Origin: Bacteroidota bacterium | Lineage (GTDB): Bacteria > Bacteroidota > Bacteroidia > NS11-12g > UBA955 | Length of the DNA stretch: 64,000 bases | NCBI GenBank assembly: GCA_016787485.1 | Contig: JAEUUL010000014.1 | Coordinates: forward strand, 97,972 to 161,971 | Direction: 5' to 3' | In this document: positions 9,131-19,000 of the stretch, piece by piece | Position numbering within the stretch: the stretch's first letter is position 1 | Layout: the number at the start of each line of letters is the position of its first letter | The notes under the pieces: generated by a model | What the model was told of the DNA's origin: nothing | The model's database searches: none | The model's input: the letters and a program-made list of their open reading frames with translations, nothing else | Made by a program: the position numbers and the translations under genes

Positions 9131-9138
9131 CAAAATTA
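9131..9138 (-). promoter_or_regulatory. -7 box for the LamG-like/coiled-coil gene
   Basis: On the minus strand this reads TAATTTTG, a full match to TAnnTTTG, 17 bases before the ATG at 9113. No clear -33 TTG was found at the usual distance. Confidence 0.5.
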
Positions 9139-9161
9139 GCTGAAAATTCCCACTTTCCTGC

Positions 9162-10157
9162 GTGAAAACCCGAGTCTTGTTTCAACTGTACACCCTGCCA
9201 GCGGTATTCATGCTGCTGTTGCTTTCTGCCTGTGGCAATGAAGTACCCATTAATGCCAAATGGAAAGAAACCATAATTGTCTATGGCACCTTGGACCCAC
9301 AGGCCAAAACCCAGTATATCCGGATTGAAAAAGCATTTCTGGATGAAAACAGCGGTGCCTTGCAGGTTGCCAAAATTGCAGATAGTTTATACCTGGACAG
9401 TGCCAAAGTGACACTTTTGCAACTGGGCAGTTCACCCAGAACCATCCCTATGGTGCGCACACAGGTATTGCCAAAAGATTCAGGCATTTTTGCAAACGAT
9501 AAAAATCCGCTGTGGACTACCACTGAGCCTATTATTGCCAATACAGAATACCGCATAGAAATACAAAATCTGCGCACGGGAAATGTGATTACAGCCAATA
9601 CCAAAACAGTAGGATCCATGCAGATTTTCTCCCCTTTCCGCGACAGTACTTCCAAATTCAGTTGTCTAACCGATTTCATCGCATTCTCATTCACCCCGGG
9701 AGAAAATGCCCGGGCTTATGATGTACAGATGCATGTGGTATATGATGAGTGGAAACAGGCCGATACAACGAAGAAAACGCGTAAAACCGCCGTGTGGTAT
9801 CTCATGACCAACTTCAGCACCGAACCAGGCGTTCGTGCGCTGAATCAGGTTCCGCGCAAGGCATTTCAGCAATTCTTAACCAGCACCATTCATACAGACA
9901 GTGTCACTTTCCACCGCCTGCGATGGGTTGGACTTACCATGTATGGTGGCAACCAGACCCTGCTGGATTATATCAGTGTAAACGAACCATCCATTGGAAT
10001 TGTACAGAAGCAATCCGAGTATACCAATATCAATGGTGGGTATGGCATTTTTGCCAGCCGATGTATGCAAAGGATTGACAGAGTGCCCATTGACCCTGCC
10101 AGTATTTACTACCTGCGTACTAACAGCCTGAGCAAATCGCTGAATCTGGTACCCTGA
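9162..10157 (+). CDS. DUF4249-like lipoprotein
   Basis: This 331-residue protein starts at GTG 9162. It has a clear lipoprotein signal: KTR, a Leu-rich core and lipobox LLSAC. The first mature strand, ETIIVYGTLDP, and the following polypeptide resemble the Bacteroidota DUF4249 family, which is usually found near TonB-dependent receptors; none is present here. The middle has EYRIEIQN and a long beta-rich region. It is divergent from the coiled-coil protein gene and upstream of dnaK. Family assignment is tentative, and function is unknown. Confidence 0.65.
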   Translation: MKTRVLFQLYTLPAVFMLLLLSACGNEVPINAKWKETIIVYGTLDPQAKTQYIRIEKAFLDENSGALQVAKIADSLYLDSAKVTLLQLGSSPRTIPMVRTQVLPKDSGIFANDKNPLWTTTEPIIANTEYRIEIQNLRTGNVITANTKTVGSMQIFSPFRDSTSKFSCLTDFIAFSFTPGENARAYDVQMHVVYDEWKQADTTKKTRKTAVWYLMTNFSTEPGVRALNQVPRKAFQQFLTSTIHTDSVTFHRLRWVGLTMYGGNQTLLDYISVNEPSIGIVQKQSEYTNINGGYGIFASRCMQRIDRVPIDPASIYYLRTNSLSKSLNLVP

Positions 10158-10164
10158 CAAAGGT

Positions 10165-10205
10165 CTGACATTTCGTCAGTATTGATTCCTTGGCACTTCA
10201 ATTGA
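10165..10205 (+). promoter_or_regulatory. dnaK upstream dyad and TTGGCAC promoter-like element
   Basis: A perfect inverted repeat, CTGAC-N5-GTCAG, spans 10165-10179. Eleven bases later comes TTGGCAC (10190-10196), five bases, then TTGA (10202-10205). The second element resembles a sigma-54 -24/-12 site, except that the -12 dinucleotide is GA rather than GC. The start codon of dnaK is 28 bases further on. No TAnnTTTG box lies here. The layout suggests a dedicated stress-response promoter; the identity of the sigma factor is inference. Confidence 0.5.
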
Positions 10206-10233
10206 GAAAAGGTAGCCAAAGGAAACACAGATC

Positions 10234-12135
10234 ATGAGCAAAATTATTGGAATTGACCTTGGAACCACCAACAGCTGCGTGGCAGTGCTGGAAGGCAATG
10301 AACCGGTGGTGATCGCAAACAGCGAAGGCCGCCGCACCACACCTTCCATTGTGGCATTTCTCGACAATGGAAACGGAGAACGCAAAGTAGGAGACCCTGC
10401 GAAACGGCAGGCGATTACAAACCCGCGCCACACCATTTCCTCCATCAAGCGTTTTATGGGAGAGAAATACAGCAACGTAACCACTGAGGTTTCACGGGTA
10501 AGTTATGAAGTAGTAAAAGGAGACAACGACACACCCCGGGTAAAAATCGGCGACCGCAGCTACACACCGCAGGAAATCAGCGCCATGGTGTTGCAGAAAA
10601 TGAAAAAAACCGCAGAGGACTTTCTGGGTCAGGAAGTGACCCGTGCGGTTATTACCGTACCCGCATATTTTGATGATGCACAACGTCAGGCCACCAAAGA
10701 AGCCGGCGAAATTGCCGGATTGAAAGTAGAACGCATTATAAATGAACCTACAGCCGCAGCGCTGGCATATGGACTGGACAAGACCCACAAGGACATGAAA
10801 ATTGCCGTGTATGACCTGGGTGGTGGAACATTCGACATCAGCGTGCTGGAATTGGGTGAAGGCGTATTTGAGGTAAAAAGCACCAACGGAGATACCCACC
10901 TCGGTGGCGACGACTTTGACCAGGTTTTGATAGACTGGCTGGCCGATGAATTCAAAGGCGAAGAGAACATTGACCTGCGCAAAGATCCCATGGCGCTTCA
11001 GCGCCTGAAAGAAGCTGCAGAAAAAGCCAAAATCGAGCTGAGCAGCAGCACTGAAACCGACATTAACCTGCCATATATCACAGCAATCGACGGAGTGCCC
11101 AAACACCTGGTGCGCAAACTTACCCGCGCCAAGTTTGAACAACTGGCTGCCAGCCTTATACAGCGTACACTGGAGCCCTGTAAAAAAGCACTGGCAGATG
11201 CCAATATGAAACCTTCCGATATTGATGAGGTGATTCTGGTGGGTGGTTCTACCCGCATCCCTGCTATTCAGAAACTGGTGGAAGACTTCTTTGGCAAAGC
11301 CCCCGGCAAAGGGGTAAACCCCGACGAGGTAGTAGCCATTGGTGCTGCCATTCAGGGAGGTGTACTCACCGGAGAAGTGAAAGACATCCTGCTGCTGGAC
11401 GTAACCCCGCTGAGTCTGGGTATCGAAACCATGGGCGGTGTGATGACCAAAATGATTGAAAGCAACACCACCATTCCTACCAAAAAGACTGAAACCTACA
11501 GCACCGCTGCAGATAATCAGCCCCAGGTGGAAATTCACATTCTGCAGGGTGAACGCCCCATGGCCAACGACAATAAAACCATAGGCCGCTTTATTCTCGA
11601 CAGTATTCCACCGGCTCCCCGCGGTGTACCGCAGATTGAAGTAACATTTGACATTGACGCAAATGGAATACTGAGTGTAAGTGCCAAAGATAAAGCCACC
11701 GGCAAAGAACAGAAAATTCGCATTGAAGCCAGCAGCGGTCTCAGCAAGGAAGAAATCGAACGGATGAAGAAAGAAGCAGAAGCCAACGCCGATGCAGACC
11801 AAAAGCGCCGTGAAGAAGTAGACAAGCTGAATGCTGCCGACGCACTTGTATTCAGCACAGAAAAACAGTTGAAAGAATACGGCGACAAAATTCCTGCAGA
11901 GAAGAAATCTGCAATAGAAGCTGCCTGTGCCGATTTGAAAAAAGCACATGAAGCCAAAGATTTCGCTGCAATGGAAACTGCGTCTGCTGCGCTGAATACT
12001 GCATGGCAGGCAGCCAGTGAAGACATGTACAAAGCCACCCAGCAAGGGGCCGAAACAAGCGGAACTCCAAACGAAGGGGCCACCGCAGGCAACGACAAAA
12101 CGGTGGAAGACGTGGACTTCGAAGAAGTGAAATAA
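10234..12135 (+). CDS. dnaK: Molecular chaperone DnaK (Hsp70)
   Basis: This 633-residue ATP-dependent chaperone binds exposed hydrophobic segments. The nucleotide domain starts [15 protein letters not shown] and has [32 protein letters not shown] and [13 protein letters not shown]. The substrate-binding domain has [20 protein letters not shown] and GERPMANDN. It ends in the typical acidic tail [10 protein letters not shown]. Length is normal. No grpE or dnaJ is adjacent. A palindrome and a TTGGCAC element precede it, and an intrinsic terminator follows. Confidence 0.99.
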   Translation: MSKIIGIDLGTTNSCVAVLEGNEPVVIANSEGRRTTPSIVAFLDNGNGERKVGDPAKRQAITNPRHTISSIKRFMGEKYSNVTTEVSRVSYEVVKGDNDTPRVKIGDRSYTPQEISAMVLQKMKKTAEDFLGQEVTRAVITVPAYFDDAQRQATKEAGEIAGLKVERIINEPTAAALAYGLDKTHKDMKIAVYDLGGGTFDISVLELGEGVFEVKSTNGDTHLGGDDFDQVLIDWLADEFKGEENIDLRKDPMALQRLKEAAEKAKIELSSSTETDINLPYITAIDGVPKHLVRKLTRAKFEQLAASLIQRTLEPCKKALADANMKPSDIDEVILVGGSTRIPAIQKLVEDFFGKAPGKGVNPDEVVAIGAAIQGGVLTGEVKDILLLDVTPLSLGIETMGGVMTKMIESNTTIPTKKTETYSTAADNQPQVEIHILQGERPMANDNKTIGRFILDSIPPAPRGVPQIEVTFDIDANGILSVSAKDKATGKEQKIRIEASSGLSKEEIERMKKEAEANADADQKRREEVDKLNAADALVFSTEKQLKEYGDKIPAEKKSAIEAACADLKKAHEAKDFAAMETASAALNTAWQAASEDMYKATQQGAETSGTPNEGATAGNDKTVEDVDFEEVK

Positions 12136-12159
12136 AATAATTTGTTTTTCATAAAAAAA

Positions 12160-12183
12160 GCAGGCCCTGTGCCTGCTTTTTTT
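12160..12183 (+). terminator. Intrinsic terminator after dnaK
   Basis: A 6-bp stem, GCAGGC/GCCTGC, with a 5-base loop is preceded by seven A and followed by seven T. It begins 25 bases after the dnaK stop. Confidence 0.9.
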
Positions 12184-12222
12184 GATTTTATCCATTCCAA
12201 GAATACCGAATCAATTTGCGGG

Positions 12223-12251
12223 TTGATTCCAAACCGCTTGCCTTAGTTTTG
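12223..12251 (+). promoter_or_regulatory. Promoter of the 12287 lipoprotein gene
   Basis: TTG at 12223-12225, an 18-base spacer, then TAGTTTTG at 12244-12251, a full match to the Bacteroidota -33/-7 pattern. It lies 35 bases before the start codon. Confidence 0.65.
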
Positions 12252-12286
12252 CAACAAAATCCCAGCCCACACCGTTGTAATAGAAA

Positions 12287-12916
12287 ATGCCCCGTTTCAT
12301 TTATCCCTCTCTGCTCCTGCTTATGCTTGCAGCATGCCAACCCAATACAGGCACAAAAACATCTGCCGACACCGCAAAAACGGCCGGTACAAATACACCC
12401 GCAGATTCCATTGCACCGGCCAGTCTGAAAGATACCTCTCTCCTGCTTACCGCCTATGCCAAAGACAGTCTGTTCATCAGCATCGGATTCCAGAGGGCAG
12501 TGAATGCCATGAGTTTGGCCTACCGCGACGGCAACCTGGCTACTTATATTTCTTATTTGCATCCTTCAGTGGTGAAAATATACGGAGGAAAAGACTCCAC
12601 TCTGGCCCGCATGAAACGCCGCGATGCGGTAAACCCTGTTAAATTCACCCGCATACTGTCAGGACCCGCAAAAAAGGTAGAAGCCGCGCTGGACAAAGAC
12701 GGCTTTGCCCATGGTTGGTATTGTCTGATGCCCGTGAGAAGCTACCGGATGGAAAACGGCAAAGAAGTAATGGATATACGATGGTTGGGCGGGCAAACCC
12801 TGGACCGGGGAAAGACCTGCCATTTTATTGATATCACAAACGTACCCAACAACGACATCTACCACATTCTGCCGGATATGCGTTTTGTGCTGGAAGAAGA
12901 ACCAGGAAATCCATAA
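12287..12916 (+). CDS. Hypothetical lipoprotein
   Basis: This 209-residue protein has a lipobox ending MLAAC, so Cys17 should carry the lipid. A Thr/Ala/Asp-rich linker of about 30 residues follows. The globular part has an NTF2/SnoaL-like feel (helix FQRAVNAMSLAYRDGNLATYISYLHPSVVKIYGGKDS, then strands up to GKTCHFIDITN), but this is weak inference. It is flanked by the dnaK terminator and a bidirectional terminator, so it is monocistronic. Function is unknown. Confidence 0.75.
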   Translation: MPRFIYPSLLLLMLAACQPNTGTKTSADTAKTAGTNTPADSIAPASLKDTSLLLTAYAKDSLFISIGFQRAVNAMSLAYRDGNLATYISYLHPSVVKIYGGKDSTLARMKRRDAVNPVKFTRILSGPAKKVEAALDKDGFAHGWYCLMPVRSYRMENGKEVMDIRWLGGQTLDRGKTCHFIDITNVPNNDIYHILPDMRFVLEEEPGNP

Positions 12917-12943
12917 AAAAAGCCCGCATAAAACGGGCTTTTC
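12917..12943. terminator. Bidirectional intrinsic terminator
   Basis: AGCCCG at 12921-12926 pairs with CGGGCT at 12934-12939. The stem is flanked by an A run on the left and T on the right. It lies between the lipoprotein gene and the convergent zinc-ribbon gene, so it can serve both. Confidence 0.8.
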
Positions 12944-12966
12944 GAAATTTTAAAGTATATAGTCTC

Positions 12967-13767
12967 TTATTCCGCCTTTGCGGTCAGGCGCATTTTGCGG
13001 CGGGTGGTTTTTTCTTCTTTCACCTCTACCTGTGCTTCTATGCCTGTAATGCTCTGGTCTACGAGGATGCGGCCGCAATGCTCACAATCGATGATGCGGA
13101 AGTGGGCACGGATATCGCTTTGACGCTGGGGAGGAATTTTAGAGAAACAACCTCCGCAACTGCCACGCACAATGGGGGCAACTGCCACACCGTTGCGCAT
13201 GTTTGTGCGGATACGGCCATAAGCACGGGCCAGACGCGAATCCAGTGAAGCAGCGGCTTTATCGCTTTCAGCCTGCAACTTGTTCAGCTCTTCTTCGTTC
13301 TCTTTTACAATCTCGGTGAGTTCTGATTTTTTATACTCGAGGTCTTTGCGTCGGCTTTCCAGATCTTCCTTGGTTTTGTCCAGAATTTCTTTTTTTGCTT
13401 CCGCTATCTTGCCGGTTTCGCGTATCTTCTTTTCAGCACCCATGATTTCCAGTCCGGCAATCTCCTTCTCCTTGGTGATGGCTTCATATTCCCGGCTGTT
13501 CTTGATGTTGTTCAGCTGCTCATCGTACTTCTCTATGTTGCGCTGAAATTCTTTGATGCTGTTTTTGCGGGCATTGATTTCGGTTTCCAGCACTTCCAAC
13601 TCCTCGTTGATGTGCTGTACCCGGGTTTCCATACCCACGATTTCATCTTCCAAGTCGGCCACTTCCATGGGAAGTTCGCCCATCAGTGCATGAAGATTGG
13701 TGATTTTGGAATCAATTTGCTGCAGTTTCCAAAGGTCCTGGAGTTTCTTTTCTACGGTTGCGTCCAT
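12967..13767 (-). CDS. Coiled-coil protein with C4 zinc ribbon (DUF164/zf-RING_7 type)
   Basis: This 266-residue protein has a long charged coiled-coil hairpin over residues 10-190. A C-terminal zinc ribbon has two CxxC knuckles, in GSCGGCFSKIPPQ and DCEHCGRILV. This architecture is a widely conserved bacterial family often linked to NIF3 genes, and here it starts 3 bases after the NIF3-like gene. A nucleic-acid-binding or ribosome-linked role has been suggested for relatives; the precise function is not known from this sequence. Confidence 0.9.
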   Translation of the reverse strand: MDATVEKKLQDLWKLQQIDSKITNLHALMGELPMEVADLEDEIVGMETRVQHINEELEVLETEINARKNSIKEFQRNIEKYDEQLNNIKNSREYEAITKEKEIAGLEIMGAEKKIRETGKIAEAKKEILDKTKEDLESRRKDLEYKKSELTEIVKENEEELNKLQAESDKAAASLDSRLARAYGRIRTNMRNGVAVAPIVRGSCGGCFSKIPPQRQSDIRAHFRIIDCEHCGRILVDQSITGIEAQVEVKEEKTTRRKMRLTAKAE

Positions 13768-13770
13768 CTT

Positions 13771-14874
13771 TCAGGTGTGGTATTGTATCGGGTTGGTAAG
13801 GGTGGTTGAAAAAATGGTTGCAAAAGTAGGGAATTTTTGTGATAAAACCCGCGCAAATATCTCTGTGGTGTACTTCTCACTCTCATAATGCCCGATATCG
13901 CAGAGCAACAGCCTGCCTTCCGCATCGAAAAACTCGTGGTATTTCACATCCGCGGTCACATAGGCATCTGCCCCTGCTGCCAGGGCTTTGCCCGTGAGGA
14001 AACTGCCCGCACCACCGCAAACCGCCACTTTCTGAATCTGACTGAGGTTGCTTCGGGTATATCGGATCACCTGCAACTCCATCCGGTCTTTGAGCCATGC
14101 CAGAAAAACTTCCGGACTCAGAGGCTCTGGAAGCAGTCCCACAATTCCGCTACCCACCTCATCCCAAGTGTTTAAAAGCGGGTATGCATCCCAGGCCACT
14201 TCCTCATATGGGTGAACTGCTTTCATTGCCCGAACGGCCTGATTCAGTTTAATCACAGGCAACACCACTTCTGTGCGGATCTCGGCTTCGGTATGCAGCA
14301 CCCCCTTTTCCCCGACAAAGGGATTGGCTCCCTCTCCGGCGCGGAAAGTCCCTTCACCGGCAAGGTTGAAACTGCAGGCATCATATTTCCCTATTTCACC
14401 GGCCCCTGCATCATAAAGGCTTTGCCGCACCTGTGCAGCATGGCTGTTCGGGGTAAACACCACGAGTTTGCACAATTGTTCCGGTTTAGGATCCAGAATC
14501 TGCAGGTTTTGCAGTCCCAGCTTTTCTGCGATGTGGGTGCTCACACCCTGGCGCAGTACATTGTCCAGATTGGTATGGCAGGCATAAAGGGCTATGTTGT
14601 TCCGGATGGCAGACATCACGGTGCGTTCCACATAATTTTTACCGTTCAGTCTTTTCAAGCCTTTGAATACGATGGGGTGATGCGCGATAATGAGGTCACA
14701 CTGCAATCTTACAGCCTCCTCCACCACCTCTTCCGTGCAATCCAGGGAAAGAAGGGCCCTGCTCACCTCCCGGTTGTATTCTCCCACCAGCAAACCGCTG
14801 TTGTCGTATGATTCCTGTAAGGCAGGCGGAGCAACCTGCTCAAGTGCTGCTGCGATTTCAGCCAATTTCAACAT
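13771..14874 (-). CDS. Nif3-like dinuclear metal-centre hexameric protein
   Basis: This 367-residue protein belongs to the NIF3/YbgI (DUF34) family. Metal ligands are visible in LIIAHHPIVFKGLKRL, CHTNLDNV and the late DIGHYESE. Between the two halves sits the extra alpha-beta insert found in longer members (KLVVFTPNSHAAQVRQSLYDAGAGEIG). The glycine-rich CGGAGSF follows. Some databases name it GTP cyclohydrolase I type 2, but that activity is not established for the family. It is first in a two-gene unit with the zinc-ribbon protein and is divergent from rlmI. Confidence 0.93.
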   Translation of the reverse strand: MLKLAEIAAALEQVAPPALQESYDNSGLLVGEYNREVSRALLSLDCTEEVVEEAVRLQCDLIIAHHPIVFKGLKRLNGKNYVERTVMSAIRNNIALYACHTNLDNVLRQGVSTHIAEKLGLQNLQILDPKPEQLCKLVVFTPNSHAAQVRQSLYDAGAGEIGKYDACSFNLAGEGTFRAGEGANPFVGEKGVLHTEAEIRTEVVLPVIKLNQAVRAMKAVHPYEEVAWDAYPLLNTWDEVGSGIVGLLPEPLSPEVFLAWLKDRMELQVIRYTRSNLSQIQKVAVCGGAGSFLTGKALAAGADAYVTADVKYHEFFDAEGRLLLCDIGHYESEKYTTEIFARVLSQKFPTFATIFSTTLTNPIQYHT

Positions 14875-14914
14875 GCTGCCTCAAAATTCGGGCAATTGGC
14901 GCAACTTTGCAGCC

Positions 14915-16084
14915 TTGACCCCGAAAAAAGCCATATTAAAAGCCGGACGTGAAGGTTCGGTGCTGCGCGGACACCCCTGGATTTTCAGCGGAGCCATACA
15001 ACAGGCCGACCCCTGTGAGGTGGGCGACTGGGTGGAAGTCTACGCCAAAAACGGAGACTATCTGGGAGCCGGACATGCCGGAAATGGCAGTATTGCCATA
15101 CGCTTGCTTACCCATGTCAGCGAAAAGCCGGACGCTGCATTCTGGAAAGACCGACTGCAAAACTGCAGGGCTTTGCGCCAACGTTTGGGTCTGGGTTTTG
15201 ACAGACCCACCAACGCCTACCGGCTCGTGCATGGCGAAGGCGACCGCCTGCCGGGTTTGATCATTGACATGTACAATACCTGTGCTGTTATACAGGCGCA
15301 CTCTCACGGCATGTACTTTGCCCTGCAGGAAATTTCCACGGCATTGCAGGAAGTGATGGGTAACCGGCTGAGTACTATTTACAGCAAAAGCCGGTCAGCC
15401 CTGCACGAAGAGCAAGCCACGGATGGTTGGCTCCTTGGGGATGAAACAGGCACAATTGCCATGGAAAACGGAGTACCGTTTCATGTGAACTGGGAAAGCG
15501 GACAGAAAACCGGATTCTTTTTGGATCAGCGGGAAAACCGCCAGCTGCTGATGCATTATGCTGCAGGGCGCGAGGTACTGAACACGTTCTGCTATACAGG
15601 CGGTTTCTCGGTTTTTGCACTCAAGGGCGGAGCAACCCGTGTACACAGTGTAGACATCAGCGAAAAGGCCGTGGCACTGGCGGCAGAAAATGTTGCGCTG
15701 AACGGTTTGGAATCCTGGCACAGTGTGCAGGCAGCCGATGTAATGGAATACCTGAAAGAACCGGAACAACTGTGGGACATAGCAGTACTGGACCCACCTG
15801 CATTTGCCAAAAACCTGTCGAAAAAACACCAGGCCGTGATGGGTTACAAACGCCTGAACACGCTGGGCCTGAAGGCTGTAAAACCCGGGGGACTTCTGTT
15901 CACCTTCAGTTGCAGCCAGGTCATAGACGATGTGCTGTTTGCCAACACAGTCACTGCGGCTGGGATTGAAGCCGGAAGACAGGTGCGCATTCTGCACAGA
16001 CTCAGTCAGGGCCCGGACCACCCTGTGAATCTCTACCACCCCGAAGGGCATTACCTGAAAGGCCTGGTACTTGAGGTGGAGTAA
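14915..16084 (+). CDS. rlmI: 23S rRNA m5C methyltransferase RlmI-type (class I SAM-dependent)
   Basis: This is about 389 residues with an N-terminal PUA domain (GREGSVLRGHPWIFSGAI) and a C-terminal Rossmann methyltransferase. The latter shows NTFCYTGGFSVFAL, VDISEKAV, VLDPPAFAK and FTFSCSQ with the active-site Cys. RlmI methylates a cytosine in 23S rRNA. The TTG at 14915 gives an N-terminus matching the family, and a degenerate CAACTTTG box at 14902-14909 sits just before it. The ATG at 14873 is an alternative that would overlap the divergent NIF3 start. The last 57 bases are repeated with 9 differences at 21953-22009. Confidence 0.9.
   Translation: MTPKKAILKAGREGSVLRGHPWIFSGAIQQADPCEVGDWVEVYAKNGDYLGAGHAGNGSIAIRLLTHVSEKPDAAFWKDRLQNCRALRQRLGLGFDRPTNAYRLVHGEGDRLPGLIIDMYNTCAVIQAHSHGMYFALQEISTALQEVMGNRLSTIYSKSRSALHEEQATDGWLLGDETGTIAMENGVPFHVNWESGQKTGFFLDQRENRQLLMHYAAGREVLNTFCYTGGFSVFALKGGATRVHSVDISEKAVALAAENVALNGLESWHSVQAADVMEYLKEPEQLWDIAVLDPPAFAKNLSKKHQAVMGYKRLNTLGLKAVKPGGLLFTFSCSQVIDDVLFANTVTAAGIEAGRQVRILHRLSQGPDHPVNLYHPEGHYLKGLVLEVE
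16028..16084 (+). repeat. rlmI 3'-end repeat, resident copy
   Basis: These are the last 19 codons of rlmI, including the stop. They match 21953-22009 at 48 of 57 positions, in the same orientation. Most differences are silent; 16 of 18 residues agree. Confidence 0.9.
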
Positions 16085-16086
16085 AA

Positions 16087-19000
16087 TTATCGGACAACCA
16101 TTACTGTACCCCGGGCAGGAATTTTCTGACCTAATACGGTGTACACATCTGCTTCCCATGCATACACACCCGGAAGTATGTGTTCGGAGGGGAACCACGG
16201 CTCCCGGCCTTCATACACCCTTTCACCCCATCGGTTGTAAACCCTGAATGCTTCTAGTCTGCCATTCACCACCACCGGAATAAACCGCGTGTTTACCCCA
16301 GAAGGAACAATGGTATTCGGACTCCAGATTTTAATATTGCCCCATATCCGTAGTTGCTTACTGGCTGTGTCTGCGCATCCAAGTTGGTTTTTTGCAATGA
16401 GCACAATTGTATATTCACCACTGTCCTGTAAAGTGATTACAGGCTCAGGAATTGTGCTGGATTTCCCATTGCCAAAGTACCACATATACTTATTCGCATA
16501 TTCGCTGTGATTTTGCAGAAATACGTCGGGCCGGGTAACGTCGGTATTTTCCGGGGTCCAGCTAAATGCTGCCAAAGGTGCGGGTACAACAGTGATATTC
16601 CGAATGCTCTGCACACATTTCAAACTGTCACCATCCCAAAAACTGCTGAGTCTTGCCTGCCATGTGCCAGTTAATTTGTATTTATGATGTATTGGAATTG
16701 ACATACCCGGCGCAACAAGAGCTGTTTTTAAGACTGCCCCATCTCCGCTGTTCCATTCCCATCGCAGCGGTTGCCTGGCAACAGGTGTTACAAAGGACCA
16801 CTCCCAGGGACTGCACACCTGTGTATCTTTCCATACAGGGATTGGAACGGCCGATGGTTCAAGCAGAATTTTCACTGTATCACGCGCCTCACTGCATCCA
16901 TCTGATAACTGTATGAACAATAAATGGCTGCTGTCTCCTGTATATTTCCATAATGGTGGCTTTGGCAGGTATCCATCTGCCCCTACTTTCATTTTATAAC
17001 GCCCTACCCTTCCCCCTGCTGCACTCCAGGCAGGCGTTATCTCTGCCGGGGCACAACTTCGTGGAACCAGGGCCAGGTTTATGCTCACAGCAGTTGCTCC
17101 GGATACAATGACTTGTTGAGTATCTGGCAATGCACAACCATCATCGGCCCAAACAAAGGCTGACATTGGTACCACACCCGGGGTGCAGGAAATAGCAAAT
17201 GGCCCCGGGACCTCTGCGCTGTCCCACTGTGTGCCAAACTGCATAAAAACTTTTGCTCTCCCGGAAGAAAGCACTGAACCATGAATGCTATCTCCTGATA
17301 AACAAAGGGTATCTGCTTTTGGCAGAATCATAACCGGTCCGTCAGCCCAAACCGGGTTGAGAGTAGTGTCTTTATTGCCGCAGGCATTCCGAAGGGACAG
17401 CGTGATGGGCTTCCCTTTCTTTGCCAGAGGTTTCATCTTACCCGTGGAGCCAAACGAACTGTCCAGCAGCCTATTGCCCTGTTTCAGATACCAGTTATAT
17501 CGGTTTGTATCACCGCCTGAGGCTTTCGGTGTCCATTCCTTTGCCTGCATTTCGCACAGCGGGACAGGTATGCCTGCACTCAGTATTTGCAAGGGCTGCG
17601 CCATTTTTACACGGATGACGGCAGTATCCGGTTTGCTGCACCCATCCTGCAGTATCATCATAAATTGCGTGTCTCTGGACAGCGATAAATCCGGCAGGCC
17701 ATTTTGCCAAAGATAGGAATACATAGTCCCAGGCTTTCCACCTGATGCAATTTCTCTTGCCCGGAACCGGCTGCCTGTGCAGATTGCGGTATCCCTGGTG
17801 CCCGCATATTCCAGTGCCGGATGCACTTGCAGGTAGAGAGAATCACGTCTCCAGGTACCAGCGCAACTATCCCAAACCTGTGCATTTATCCATCCACTTT
17901 TCACTGCCACGAGAGCAATAACACTATCCTTGCTGCCTGTAGACCAATGACACTTATTTGCTGGAATTATAGGTGAAGTACGGAAGTTTATTAACTGCCC
18001 GTAACAAGCCACTGTATCCCCCACAATTTTTAACTTCAATGTATCGGATTGTGTCACTTGCACAATGGCCTCTTGTTGGGTACACCCATCCTTTTGTAAC
18101 CGGATACTGTAATCTCCACCATGCGGGATTAAAAAACTATCGCAGCCCCGGCAATAAATACTGTCCTCAAACCACCAATCCGGTCTTTGTTTTTCAGTAT
18201 AATTCGCTTTTATCCAAACAGGCTGACCCTGACACATTGCGGCCTCTTTTTGCACCCACAGCGCGGGAATACTGTACACATGCACCCAACGTGTGAGGGT
18301 ATCGCGCCGGGTTTTCCCTTCGCAATCCGTGTCTGATGATTCAGTATAAAAAGTAATCTGCTGCAGGCCGGTATCTTTAAATGAAAACTGCACAGCAGAC
18401 CCACTGTCTGTTTTGCCTCCAGGCAACTGCCATTTCACATAGGCGGGTTTATACCAGTCCAGCACAGCTTCCAGTTTTACAGGTGTTTTGGCACATACTT
18501 CCGCTATAGCACTGAATCTCGTATTCCATTCTCCGTTCACTTTCAACTTTGCCCACATGGGGGCGTTGTCTGTGCCGAACGTAAATATGTTTTGTACGTT
18601 CCCTTCCATAAACTCATACGCCCACAGGCCAGTAGCACCTCTGGCACAGTACAATCGGTTGTTGTAGTTATCTATAATATTTACAGTATCGAAATACCAT
18701 TCTTCTTTCATTCCACGTACCCGCTGTTTTAGTGTTTTGGTTCTGCCATTCACCCATACCTGCGGGTTACCAGGGCCAGGAGCCAATACCCAGGCAACAC
18801 CTGTTTTCCATGGTCGGTATAGGTTCCATTTTTTATATTGCCAGGCACAGGGCAAATCAAAGGTATCACTGCGCACAGCATCTATATTGCACGCTGGTAT
18901 CATATACGTTCCCCAGCCCCTTATGCCACCAGGATAATGCATCATTTTTACAGGCTTATCGGCCTCTATGTATGCACTGCTGCGTATGCTGTCTCCTGCC

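Noticed and set aside
10492..12195. A 567-codon open frame on the minus strand across dnaK
   Set aside because: It is fully antisense to a certain gene and its product is low-complexity, rich in Cys, Phe and Gly. It is a by-product of dnaK codon usage.
14873..14875. ATG at 14873 as the start of rlmI
   Set aside because: It would add 14 residues not expected in the family and place the start opposite the divergent NIF3 start, upstream of the promoter-like CAACTTTG. The TTG at 14915 fits better, although the ATG is not excluded.
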